From Clostridium zeae (GTDB lineage Bacteria > Bacillota > Clostridia > Clostridiales > Clostridiaceae): a stretch of DNA of 64,000 bases. Positions 16,957 through 25,068 of this stretch are shown here, one piece after another. A model generated the notes under the pieces. That model was not told the origin of the DNA. It did no database searches and saw nothing but the letters and a program-made list of their open reading frames with translations. Both the position numbers and the translations under genes were made by a program. Position 1 is the first letter of the stretch. Each line of letters opens with the position of its first letter. The stretch covers positions 159,385 to 223,384 of the forward strand of contig NZ_BMBA01000006.1 of NCBI RefSeq assembly GCF_017312485.1, read 5' to 3'.

Positions 16957-18417
16957 TTAGATACTCTGTGCTTTCTTAAAAAATTTACTTATAAAAGCTT
17001 TTAGAACTTTATCTTTTGTTATATATAGAAGCACTAAATAATAAAGTACATTAACTGTTACTGCAATAAAAAATACAGGAACAACTCTATTTGTTATCAT
17101 CCTTATACCTAAAGTTATAGGAATAAACATCAAAGAGTATATGAGATATTTAAGCTTCTCTAATTTAAATAAATTCAACTTTACCTTAAGAACAAATATT
17201 GAATACGTTAGTTCCATACTAATTAATAAGAAATTAGCTAATGCCGTTGTATAAATAGCGGTAACTGCTGAAAATATGCCAAGTTTAATTAGAGTTATAT
17301 TAAATATTAAATTCATTATACCTGCTGCTAATATGAATAACACAAGTCTTCTTTCTCTTCTTTTTACATAAAGTATTTGATTAGTAAATACAGACTCAAA
17401 TGCTGAAGTTATCATGAACAAAGCAAACCCTTGTAATACAGGAATAGTATCAACATACTTTGCTCCACCATAAATAAGCACAATTTCCCTTGCTACAACA
17501 AATATGCCCACTGCAGCTGGAAAGATAAACGCAAATAGATTTTCACAAACCTTATTTAAGAGATTATGATAGCCTTCTTGATCATCTTTTGCAATAATAT
17601 TTGCCAATCTCGGTATTGTTACATACACAACTGATAATATTAAAGTATTCACCATAGATGTTATATATGAAGATAAGGTATAGTATGCTACAGATTTATC
17701 ATTAACATAATTTCCAAGCATAACTCTATCTAGCTGTATATAGAGCATATTAGCATTTCCCATTATTAAAGACATTAATAGATATTTTATATGTATATTT
17801 AGCTTTATTCCTTTAAAGTCAAATCCTATTTTTCTCTTTATATAAATAAAACTTACAAAATAATTTAAAAGAGTATATGCATTTATTATTAACGTATATA
17901 TAATATAATCTTTTTCCGTTCTAACAAAAGCAAAAAGGCAAATAAGATATAAGATCCTGACTATTATTGTTTTTATAGCTATGAAATCATAATTCTCTAA
18001 AGCTTCATTTGCCCATTCAATATAAAATACATTTGCAAATATATTTATAGAATACAACATTAATACAGGATACTTTATAGTTCCTCCATACTCCATATTA
18101 GTAAATATAATAAATATGCTTAAAACTATTATATTTGCTATAACTCCTATAACGAATAAACTAGTAAATACCGTCTTAAGCTTATTTTTATCATTTCTTA
18201 TTCTGCTCATTTCTCTTAGGCCATATTGATAAATTCCAAAGGTCGCAAAAATATAGAAATAATTATATATAGCATCTGCGTGATTGATCATTCCCATATG
18301 ATCATCACCTATTACTCTATAAGCATAAGGTCCGATTATTAATGGCACAATTATATTAAAAGTACTTAATAACACTTTAAAAATTACATTTCTTGTTATA
18401 GATTTATTCTTTTCCAT
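16957..18417 (-). CDS. Wzx-type polysaccharide flippase
   Basis: 486 residues with 12-14 hydrophobic helices of the polysaccharide-transporter (MOP) superfamily; the N-terminus FNIIVPLIIGPYAYRVIG is typical. It would move undecaprenyl-linked glycan units across the membrane. It is strikingly similar in plan and motifs to the flippase at 40846-42297 (for example IYNYFYIFATFGIYQYGLRE against IYNYFMIFASFGIYNYALRE), but it stands alone, outside the glycan locus 20 kb away. The ribosome site is weak (AAGGTTAAGCTA). A duplicated orphan flippase is the likely origin. Confidence 0.9.
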   Translation of the reverse strand: MEKNKSITRNVIFKVLLSTFNIIVPLIIGPYAYRVIGDDHMGMINHADAIYNYFYIFATFGIYQYGLREMSRIRNDKNKLKTVFTSLFVIGVIANIIVLSIFIIFTNMEYGGTIKYPVLMLYSINIFANVFYIEWANEALENYDFIAIKTIIVRILYLICLFAFVRTEKDYIIYTLIINAYTLLNYFVSFIYIKRKIGFDFKGIKLNIHIKYLLMSLIMGNANMLYIQLDRVMLGNYVNDKSVAYYTLSSYITSMVNTLILSVVYVTIPRLANIIAKDDQEGYHNLLNKVCENLFAFIFPAAVGIFVVAREIVLIYGGAKYVDTIPVLQGFALFMITSAFESVFTNQILYVKRRERRLVLFILAAGIMNLIFNITLIKLGIFSAVTAIYTTALANFLLISMELTYSIFVLKVKLNLFKLEKLKYLIYSLMFIPITLGIRMITNRVVPVFFIAVTVNVLYYLVLLYITKDKVLKAFISKFFKKAQSI

Positions 18418-18754
18418 TAGCTTAACCTTCCGTAATTAAAAGTAAAAATTTATTCTATACAACAAGTAATTATATTTTATTGTTATACTATTGTCCATTA
18501 ATAAAGTGTTACATTTATGAATAAATTAATACTTATAGCACTATGTTGAAATCTCTGTACCAACATCATGCCCTTGTAATTTAAAATTTTTCTATTTTAT
18601 TTATGCAATAGTAAGTAGTATAATTTACTTGTTATGTAACTATTTATTTGTACATGTTCAAAAATCATCAAAGCATGCTATTTTCAGAACTATTACGGGT
18701 TCTAGTGATACAAGTAAAAATATAACTTTATTAGATTTAGAGAGGATGAATTGT

Positions 18755-19633
18755 ATGATAAATACTATAGAAAATCAATTTTTAAAAATAAGCAGCACAA
18801 CTCATGGTGGCGAACTTCACAGCATATTATCAAAAATAGATGGTACAGAATTTCTTTGGAATGGTGATGAGACTTTTTGGAAATATCACGCTCCAATTCT
18901 GTTCCCTATTGTAGGAAAAGTAAATAACAATGAGTACTCAGTAGACGGAATTAAATATACACTGCCTCAACATGGGCTTGCTAGAGTAAAGGACTTTGAA
19001 CTAATAGAAAAAAACGGAAATTCATTTACATATGAATTAAAATATTCTGAAGAAACTTTAAATGTATTTCCTTTCAAATTTTCACTTAAAATCATATATT
19101 CTTTATTTGAGAACACTTTAAATATTAATTATGTGGTAACAAATGTTGATTCTAAAGATATGTTCTTCTCAATAGGTGCGCATCCTGCTTTTATGTGTCC
19201 TTTATTAGACAATGAAACAATGGATGACTATTATTTTGAATTTAGTGAAAATGAAACATCTTCTTTAATGCCACTAAATACTAATGGATTTTTTAAGAGA
19301 GAACAAGTCCCATTTTTAGAAAACGAGAAAATCATTCCTTTATCCAAAGAATTATTTAAGAATGACGCATTGGTTCTAAAAAACTTAAATTCTGAAATAA
19401 TTTCCTTAAAGTCTAAAAATCATTCTAAATCACTAGATTTTAATTTTTCAGAATTTCCTTATCTAGGACTTTGGTCAAAGCCAACAGGTGCACCTTTTGT
19501 TTGTATTGAACCATGGCTTGGACACTCTGACTTTGAAGACTTTACAGGAGATTTTTCACAAAAAGAAGGAATTTTAATGCTTGAAGAAAATGAAACCTTC
19601 TCTTGCAAGTATTCAATAAAATTTAATGTTTAA
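18755..19633 (+). CDS. Aldose 1-epimerase family protein (LacX-like)
   Basis: 292 residues from the ATG at 18755, chosen for the AGAGAGGATG site upstream; the frame stays open for 42 more codons that do not resemble the family. Family features are PILFPIVGKVNNNEY near residue 50, a LPQHGLAR motif containing a catalytic-type His near 72-80, IGAHPAFMCPL (second His) and CIEPWLGHSD near the end. It would interconvert anomers of an aldose or act on sugar phosphates. The substrate is unknown. Confidence 0.88.
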   Translation: MINTIENQFLKISSTTHGGELHSILSKIDGTEFLWNGDETFWKYHAPILFPIVGKVNNNEYSVDGIKYTLPQHGLARVKDFELIEKNGNSFTYELKYSEETLNVFPFKFSLKIIYSLFENTLNINYVVTNVDSKDMFFSIGAHPAFMCPLLDNETMDDYYFEFSENETSSLMPLNTNGFFKREQVPFLENEKIIPLSKELFKNDALVLKNLNSEIISLKSKNHSKSLDFNFSEFPYLGLWSKPTGAPFVCIEPWLGHSDFEDFTGDFSQKEGILMLEENETFSCKYSIKFNV

Positions 19634-19644
19634 TATATAATAAT

Positions 19645-19680
19645 AAATGGGTACACCACTATAAAAAGGTGTACCCATTT
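19645..19680. terminator. Bidirectional terminator between convergent genes
   Basis: A perfect 13-bp stem, AAATGGGTACACC (19645-19657) with GGTGTACCCATTT (19668-19680), between the epimerase (+) and the helicase (-). Confidence 0.85.
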
Positions 19681-19681
19681 A

Positions 19682-22045
19682 TCATTTAACTTCCGTATTC
19701 CAAAATTTTTGTAGCTGAGCTTTTAATGAATTTTTATCATTTATAACATAATATTTACTTACCCATTCCCTTGGCATCAAAGTCATATATTTATTTGTAG
19801 CAAACCTATCATCAATAAGTAAGACTGCGCCTATATCGTCTTCTGTTCTAATAACTCTTCCCGCAGCTTGAAGAACCTTATTCATACCAGGATAAGTATA
19901 AGAATAATCATAACCTGTGTCATTATCATCGAAAAAGTTTCTTATTAATTCTCTTTCAGTGCACAATTGAGGAAGTCCAACACCAATAATTACTGCACCA
20001 ATAAGCCTGTCATTTGTTAAATCTATTCCTTCGGAAAATATCCCGCCTATTACACAAAAAGCTATCATAGTGTTTTGAGGATTGTTGCTAAATCTATTAA
20101 GAAACTCTTCTCTTTCATCTTCATTCATTTCCCCACTCTGTAGTAGAGTATATAAATTTGGATATGCTTTTGTAAATTCTTCATAAACATTAATCATAAA
20201 TGAGTATGATGGTAAAAACACCATATAATTACCTACTTTTGAACTTGTAAAATTATATATATAATCAACTATAGCTTTTATATTCTTTTCTCTATGCTTA
20301 TATCTTGTAGACAGTTTAACTATATTTAGACTCATGTTTTCTCTATCAAAGGGTGAGGCTAGTCTAAGCTTATAACTGTGTTCATTACCTCCTAGTATAT
20401 CAATAAAGTAATTTAATGGTGTCAATGTGGCCGAAAAAATTATTCTGCTACTTGCCCTCTCCATTGAATTTATCATTTTATTTCTAGGATAAATGCAAAA
20501 TAACTTTAATATAACTCTTTTATTTGAGCAATCTACATAGCTTATATAACCATCATCATAACTTTCTCCTATATTTATAAAAGAATTTAATTGAAAGTAC
20601 AATTCCAATATGTTCTCGTAACCTTCAGTACCTCTACTCTTAATTAGATACTCATCACATTCTTTTAGAAAATTTCTTATTAATTGATATATTTCTTTAG
20701 GATTTTCATCTAGCACCAAATGATCTTCCTGTATTTCTTCCGTTCTTCTTCTCAGTTCAATCATAAAAGTATTTAATGCGTTAAGACTTTTATGCATTCC
20801 AGGCAATTTACCCTTGGCTATTTTCTTGCACTCCATTACTTTACTTTTGTCTATCTCAGCTGAAAACATTTCTCTTGCACGTTCTACTAGATTATGTGCC
20901 TCATCAATTAAAAAAATATATTTTTCACTTATATCTTCAAAAAATCTTCTTAAATACACCTTAGGATCAAAAGCATAATTATAATCACAAATTATAGCAT
21001 CACACCAAAATGTTAAATCTAAAGAGAATTCAAAAGGGCATAACTGGTGTTTCATTGCATATTGTTCGATTGCATTCCTTGTTAGGGAATCTTCCTTTGC
21101 TATTATATCTAACGTAGCCTCATTTACTTTATCATAGTAGTTCTCCGCATACTTGCAGTCTTCTGGATTACATGCTGCTCCTTTGTTAAAACATATTTTA
21201 TCTTTTGCAGTAATTGTGATTGATTTGCAACTTAAACCCTTTTCTCTTAATCTTTGAAATCCCTCTTCTGCAACTGTACGAGTTATCGTTTTAGCAGTAA
21301 GATAAAAAATTCTATCTCCATGCCCTTCCGCTAATGCTTTTACTGCTGGAAATATAGTTGATATTGTTTTCCCTATACCTGTAGGAGCCTGAACAAACAG
21401 GGTATCTTCCTGTTTTATTGTGTTATATGCAGCAACCGCAAGTTCTCTTTGACCTTTTCTATAGGTACTGAAAGGAAAAGTAACTTCATAAATGGAATTG
21501 TTTCTTTTCTCCTTCCATTCAATCTCCCTCTCTGCCCATAGACAATATCTTTCTACTACACTCATAACAAAACTTTGAAGCTCATATTCACTAAAACTTT
21601 TTCTTATGGATTTAACTTCATTTGTACTCAATTGATAATAGCTAAGTTGAATATCAATTTTATCAAGCTTTTTGTCAATCAAATAGAAATACGCATAAAA
21701 TTTAGCCTGTGCCCAATGAAGTGGATTATAATCTTCGTCTATAATAGTTAAATTGCTATTAGTGCTTTTTATTTCTTCAATAATGCTAGTATCGCCATCC
21801 TTAATTATCCCATCAGCTCTTCCTTCAATAATGATATCGAATTTATCAAATTGAAACTTATGTTTCATATAGACTTCTTTTTGATAATCTGAAAGTTCCT
21901 TTTCATTTTGCTTTTGAAGTTTCTGATGAGCTTTAATACCTTCTTGAGCCCTGGACTTACTCATAAATCTATTATCTATACTTCCTGTTCTAAGTATAAA
22001 TTCTACTATATTCCTAACTGATATTTTAATATCCTTTTTTTCCAT
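19682..22045 (-). CDS. XPD/DinG-like iron-sulfur helicase with N-terminal PD-(D/E)XK nuclease-like domain
   Basis: 787 residues. The first ~180 residues carry a RecB/Cas4-type nuclease signature (DIIIEGRADGII followed by SIIEEIKST, giving the D...ExK triad). A superfamily 2 helicase follows: Walker A QAPTGIGKT, four cysteines spaced as in the XPD iron-sulfur cluster (CFNKGAACNPEDC and a later CPFEF), a DEAH box, and C-terminal motifs GGIFSEGIDL and AAGRVIRTEDD. It probably unwinds damaged DNA or D-loops. The fused nuclease-like domain occurs in several Firmicute homologues. No partner genes are adjacent. Confidence 0.9.
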   Translation of the reverse strand: MEKKDIKISVRNIVEFILRTGSIDNRFMSKSRAQEGIKAHQKLQKQNEKELSDYQKEVYMKHKFQFDKFDIIIEGRADGIIKDGDTSIIEEIKSTNSNLTIIDEDYNPLHWAQAKFYAYFYLIDKKLDKIDIQLSYYQLSTNEVKSIRKSFSEYELQSFVMSVVERYCLWAEREIEWKEKRNNSIYEVTFPFSTYRKGQRELAVAAYNTIKQEDTLFVQAPTGIGKTISTIFPAVKALAEGHGDRIFYLTAKTITRTVAEEGFQRLREKGLSCKSITITAKDKICFNKGAACNPEDCKYAENYYDKVNEATLDIIAKEDSLTRNAIEQYAMKHQLCPFEFSLDLTFWCDAIICDYNYAFDPKVYLRRFFEDISEKYIFLIDEAHNLVERAREMFSAEIDKSKVMECKKIAKGKLPGMHKSLNALNTFMIELRRRTEEIQEDHLVLDENPKEIYQLIRNFLKECDEYLIKSRGTEGYENILELYFQLNSFINIGESYDDGYISYVDCSNKRVILKLFCIYPRNKMINSMERASSRIIFSATLTPLNYFIDILGGNEHSYKLRLASPFDRENMSLNIVKLSTRYKHREKNIKAIVDYIYNFTSSKVGNYMVFLPSYSFMINVYEEFTKAYPNLYTLLQSGEMNEDEREEFLNRFSNNPQNTMIAFCVIGGIFSEGIDLTNDRLIGAVIIGVGLPQLCTERELIRNFFDDNDTGYDYSYTYPGMNKVLQAAGRVIRTEDDIGAVLLIDDRFATNKYMTLMPREWVSKYYVINDKNSLKAQLQKFWNTEVK

Positions 22046-22149
22046 ATATTCATCCTTTTTCTCAACGATGCAACTTTAGTGGTATAATAAAAACACGATA
22101 AGTTAATTATAGAATAACAAATGTGTATGTCAAAGGGAGATTTTTCAAC

Positions 22150-22875
22150 ATGAATTTAAGTCTTTTAAAAAGATATGTCCCTGTTCTATTTGTAGTTATA
22201 TGCGGTCTTTTTGTTGGGGTATATCTATCTTTCATATATGATAATCAAAATGCAAGTGCTACAATAATTAAAGTTAGGTCTTTTTCACTAAAACAACACT
22301 CTCCATTTAACTCCAAAGTCTCATATAATGGATTAGTGCACGTGGTTGATTATGATACTTCTATTGTAATTGATCTTAGATATGCTACTGATAATAACTT
22401 CACTAAAAAAAAGGTTTATCCAAAAGATATATGCCTTCTACAAAAAGGTACTCTTGATAAGCTCATTGCGGCAAATAATGAGTTTAAGACTCTTGGATAT
22501 AGAATAAAAATATGGGACGCATACCGCCCACCAGAAGTACAACAGTATTTTTGGAGCATAGTTCATGATACCCGCTTTATTGCAAGTCCTTATGCAAATT
22601 GGTCTAGACACAATAGGGGAGCTGCGGTTGATATCACATTGGTTGATGAAAATGGAAAAGAAATAGAAATGCCTACTGGTTTTGATGAGTTTAGCACCAA
22701 TGCGTATAGAAACAGTACTTCGATGAGCGTGACTGCTAGAAATAATATGAATTTACTTACTTCCATCATGGAGAAACACGGTTTTAATCCAATACAAACT
22801 GAATGGTGGCACTACGATGATAAAGATGCAGATAATTATCCAGTTGTAAATTTATCTTTAAGTGATATACAATAA
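22150..22875 (+). CDS. Secreted D-Ala-D-Ala dipeptidase (VanX/DdpX-like, M15D)
   Basis: 241 residues from the ATG at 22150; GGGAG lies 12-15 nt upstream, and an alternative GTG at 22123 is less plausible. A signal peptide or membrane anchor spans residues ~8-28. The catalytic domain has IVIDLRYATDNNF, IKIWDAYRPPEVQQ, the zinc motif SRHNRGAAVDIT (SxHxxGxAxD) and EWWHYDDKD carrying the catalytic Glu and last zinc His. It probably trims peptidoglycan stem peptides outside the cell. No vanH/vanA genes are nearby, so a vancomycin-resistance role is unlikely. Confidence 0.92.
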   Translation: MNLSLLKRYVPVLFVVICGLFVGVYLSFIYDNQNASATIIKVRSFSLKQHSPFNSKVSYNGLVHVVDYDTSIVIDLRYATDNNFTKKKVYPKDICLLQKGTLDKLIAANNEFKTLGYRIKIWDAYRPPEVQQYFWSIVHDTRFIASPYANWSRHNRGAAVDITLVDENGKEIEMPTGFDEFSTNAYRNSTSMSVTARNNMNLLTSIMEKHGFNPIQTEWWHYDDKDADNYPVVNLSLSDIQ

Positions 22876-22880
22876 TAAAA

Positions 22881-23066
22881 AATTCGCTAAAGCAATCTTC
22901 TTTAGCGAATTTTTTTGCGCATCTGCCTTTTCTGAACGTAGTGAAGAAATTCTGGCAGGCGACATAATTTTTATTTTTTACTGTTTACCCTAAATGGCTG
23001 TTCTAAGCTCTTGAAATTACTAGGTTTAGCTAGCAAAATTTTTATACTTTCTTTAACAGTAAAAAA
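22881..23066 (-). repeat. Structured repeat family B, full copy 1 (candidate ncRNA/terminator element)
   Basis: About 186 bp, closely similar to 26851-27040. Parts: a terminator-like stem AATTCGCTAAAG/CTTTAGCGAATT (22881-22911); a second hairpin based on CTGCC/GGCAG and TTTCT/AGAAA (22923-22958); and a 93-bp core bounded by TTTTTTACTGTT (22974-22985) and AACAGTAAAAAA (23055-23066) that contains a near-identical GTTTACCCTAAAT...CTAGGTTTAGCTAGC block. Stem differences between copies are compensatory. It starts right after the DUF1836 stop codon and ends at the dipeptidase gene end, so it may serve as shared 3' end of both. Confidence 0.75.
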
Positions 23067-23067
23067 T

Positions 23068-23661
23068 TTATTCAGCATGATATTCATTTACTAATTTTTG
23101 AACTAACTTTTTAATTACACTTGCCTGCGCTATAAGGGACATCACCATAAAGAATATTCTTATTCTTTCTTCATCAGATGAAGCGAGTTTCAAGTTTTTC
23201 ACGAAATCTTCTATCTTCTCTTCATTTAACAACGGTGCTTTCAAAAAGTCATTGAAAGTATCTGTTTGAACCTCAGAAAATACTTTATAAGCATCTTCCC
23301 ATGATATTATGTCATCAGTTCTATCATTTATCTCATTAAACGCTAGTCTAAATACTTTCTTTATTTCCTCTGTTGTTAGTAATGGCCTCATATAGCTTAG
23401 AAGCATCAATTGAGCAAGGTGTAATTTTGTATAGCCTCTCTTTTTTCCATCCTCTGGTTTCGTTATTACTTCACTTTTTATATAGTTTTGAACAATATTG
23501 TTTGTGTATTTATCATCTATAAACTTATCATTTAAATAATCAATAACTTGCGATAAAAATAAATCATATTTCGGTAACTCATCATAAGAAACCATACTGT
23601 TCTTTGACATTTCTTCTGCTAATTCTATTACATAGCTTAAATCGAAACTCTTGTCGTCCAT
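23068..23661 (-). CDS. DUF1836 family protein
   Basis: 197 residues from the ATG at 23661, which follows AGAGGTG; the frame is open 8 codons further. It is soluble and helical. The central part, with the sequence GYTKLHLAQLMLLSYMRPLL near residues 75-100, matches the DUF1836 pattern, a family thought to contain a MerR-like winged-helix region. No catalytic motif is seen. It is monocistronic, with repeat B directly at its 3' end. Function unknown. Confidence 0.8.
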   Translation of the reverse strand: MDDKSFDLSYVIELAEEMSKNSMVSYDELPKYDLFLSQVIDYLNDKFIDDKYTNNIVQNYIKSEVITKPEDGKKRGYTKLHLAQLMLLSYMRPLLTTEEIKKVFRLAFNEINDRTDDIISWEDAYKVFSEVQTDTFNDFLKAPLLNEEKIEDFVKNLKLASSDEERIRIFFMVMSLIAQASVIKKLVQKLVNEYHAE

Positions 23662-23868
23662 AATAACACCTCTAAATATAATCAATTTACTTTATCTTTT
23701 AATAATATTATATAGTACATATAAACCTATTACAAGTTAATTCCACCTATTTATTTTGCCTATTTGGGATACTTCACTCTATCAACTTTTGACAAAATAT
23801 ATTAATAAAATCTCTTCCATATATATTAACATAGCTACAACAAATTACTACAATAAAAACTACTTGAG

Positions 23869-23897
23869 ATTTAGGATTAAATTGTTTCATCTTTAGT
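23869..23897. repeat. Hairpin repeat family A, right-end fragment
   Basis: GATTTAGGATTAAATTGTTTCATCTTTAG-type sequence matches the right arm of the copy at 147-243 (GGTTTCGGATTGAAGTGTTTCATCTTTAG). The left arm is not present. Confidence 0.45.
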
Positions 23898-23917
23898 AAA
23901 ATATTTAATTATTGTAT

Positions 23918-24068
23918 TTTTCCACACTAATCCACAGTTATTCACAGGTTATAAACAGTATATGTTGATAACTTAACACAACATATTGTGTCTGTATTCA
24001 AAATGTAATTTTTTTTGCACATTATCCACAATTCACATGTGGATAACCTGTTTATTACATGTGGAAAT
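23918..24068. promoter_or_regulatory. Cluster of DnaA-box-like 9-mers
   Basis: Boxes in order: TTTTCCACA (23918-23926), TAATCCACA (23928-23936), exact TTATTCACA (23938-23946), TGTTGATAA (23963-23971, inverse of TTATCAACA), exact TTATCCACA (24022-24030), exact inverse TGTGGATAA (24038-24046) and TGTGGAAAT (24060-24068). The two exact boxes face each other with a 7-nt gap. About 400 bp of extremely AT-rich DNA follows, up to the abrB promoters. No dnaA, dnaN or rpmH is in the window, so this is not the standard oriC context. DnaA titration or DnaA-controlled transcription is more likely. Confidence 0.65.
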
Positions 24069-24488
24069 ACTGCTAAAATAATTTATTCTTCAACAAATTA
24101 TTTCATTTTAATGCCTTTAAAATATTACATTATTTTTACAGCTCAATTATTTTTTGCATTTATTAATTATTTGCCTTGCTAATAACTTGTTAATTTTATA
24201 ATATTATTGGCTTATTTTCCATATAAATATAAACAATTTTTATTTTTTTTACATATACTATTGATATAGCAATATAAATATCTATCACAAATAGATTAAT
24301 TTCGACAATACTAATCTACTATTCCAACAAATTACTTTTTTTATTTACCAAATTTAATTTTTAATAAATGCTCATTTTTTTCAATAATTTGCTATTAATT
24401 TCTTTAAAAATATTAATTTAATTATTTATTATTGAAGATATAGTAAATTTATTGAGGAATTATGTATTTTTAATGAAAATTAGCAGTA

Positions 24489-24517
24489 TTGACTTTTCAA
24501 AAAAATGGTAGTATATT
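24489..24517 (+). promoter_or_regulatory. abrB promoter, distal
   Basis: TTGACT (24489-24494), a 17-bp spacer and TATATT (24512-24517). Confidence 0.55.
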
Positions 24518-24578
24518 ATGGATATAAGTTTACTAAATAAAACTTTTGTAAAAAACTTAAAAATATTATCAATTAATA

Positions 24579-24607
24579 TTGACTTTATATTACATTTTTG
24601 CTAGTAT
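24579..24607 (+). promoter_or_regulatory. abrB promoter, proximal
   Basis: TTGACT (24579-24584), a 17-bp spacer and TAGTAT (24602-24607), about 48 bp before the ATG. An overlapping TATAAT lies slightly further downstream. The same -35 hexamer is repeated in the distal promoter. Confidence 0.6.
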
Positions 24608-24655
24608 TATAATATAATTTGTCGAAAGATGTAGGATATGAGGAGGAAACAAAAA

Positions 24656-24904
24656 ATGAAATCAACAGGTGTAGTTAGAAGAGTAGATGAGTTAGGAAGA
24701 ATAGTTATTCCTATAGAATTAAGAAGAACTTTAGACATAGCAGAAAAAGATGCTCTAGAAATATATGTAGATGGTGAACAAATAATTTTAAAGAAATATG
24801 AACCAGCTTGTATATTCTGCGGAGACGCAAGAGATGTTATAAACTACAGAGGAAAGAATATCTGTAAGAGCTGCTTAGTAGAACTTAAAAACGATAACAA
24901 ATAA
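24656..24904 (+). CDS. abrB: AbrB-family transition-state regulator
   Basis: 82 residues from the ATG at 24656 (AGGAGG upstream; an in-frame ATG at 24638 overlaps the ribosome site). The N-terminal swapped-hairpin AbrB DNA-binding domain is plain: MKSTGVVRRVDELGRIVIP, LRRTLDIAEKDALEIYVDG. The C-terminus carries CIFC and CKSC pairs that could bind a metal ion, as in clostridial AbrB/SpoVT-like regulators. It controls entry into stationary phase, solvent formation and sporulation in related species. It has two tandem promoters and its own terminator. Confidence 0.95.
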   Translation: MKSTGVVRRVDELGRIVIPIELRRTLDIAEKDALEIYVDGEQIILKKYEPACIFCGDARDVINYRGKNICKSCLVELKNDNK

Positions 24905-24929
24905 TTATATAGTTTTAATTTTTACTTTA

Positions 24930-24963
24930 AATAAGCGCTTCAACTCCCCTTGAAGCGCTTATT
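24930..24963 (+). terminator. abrB terminator
   Basis: A perfect 14-bp stem, AATAAGCGCTTCAA (24930-24943) with TTGAAGCGCTTATT (24950-24963), followed by TTCTTTGTTT. Confidence 0.9.
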
Positions 24964-25068
24964 TTCTTTGTTTCATATGAAAACATATAATTTAAAACCC
25001 ATGTGATTTAACTATCTTATTTGATTTATTAACATTTTACTGTACAAAAAAACTTAAAAATTCTCACG

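Noticed and set aside
22150..22875. A vancomycin resistance gene (vanX)
   Set aside because: The enzyme family fits, but the protein has an N-terminal export/anchor segment, which cytoplasmic VanX lacks, and no vanH, vanA/B or vanRS genes are adjacent.
23918..24630. The DnaA-box cluster plus AT-rich tract as the chromosomal origin
   Set aside because: dnaA, dnaN, recF and rpmH are all absent from the window, and abrB follows directly. The origin in Firmicutes is normally beside dnaA. Kept as a DnaA-binding cluster only.
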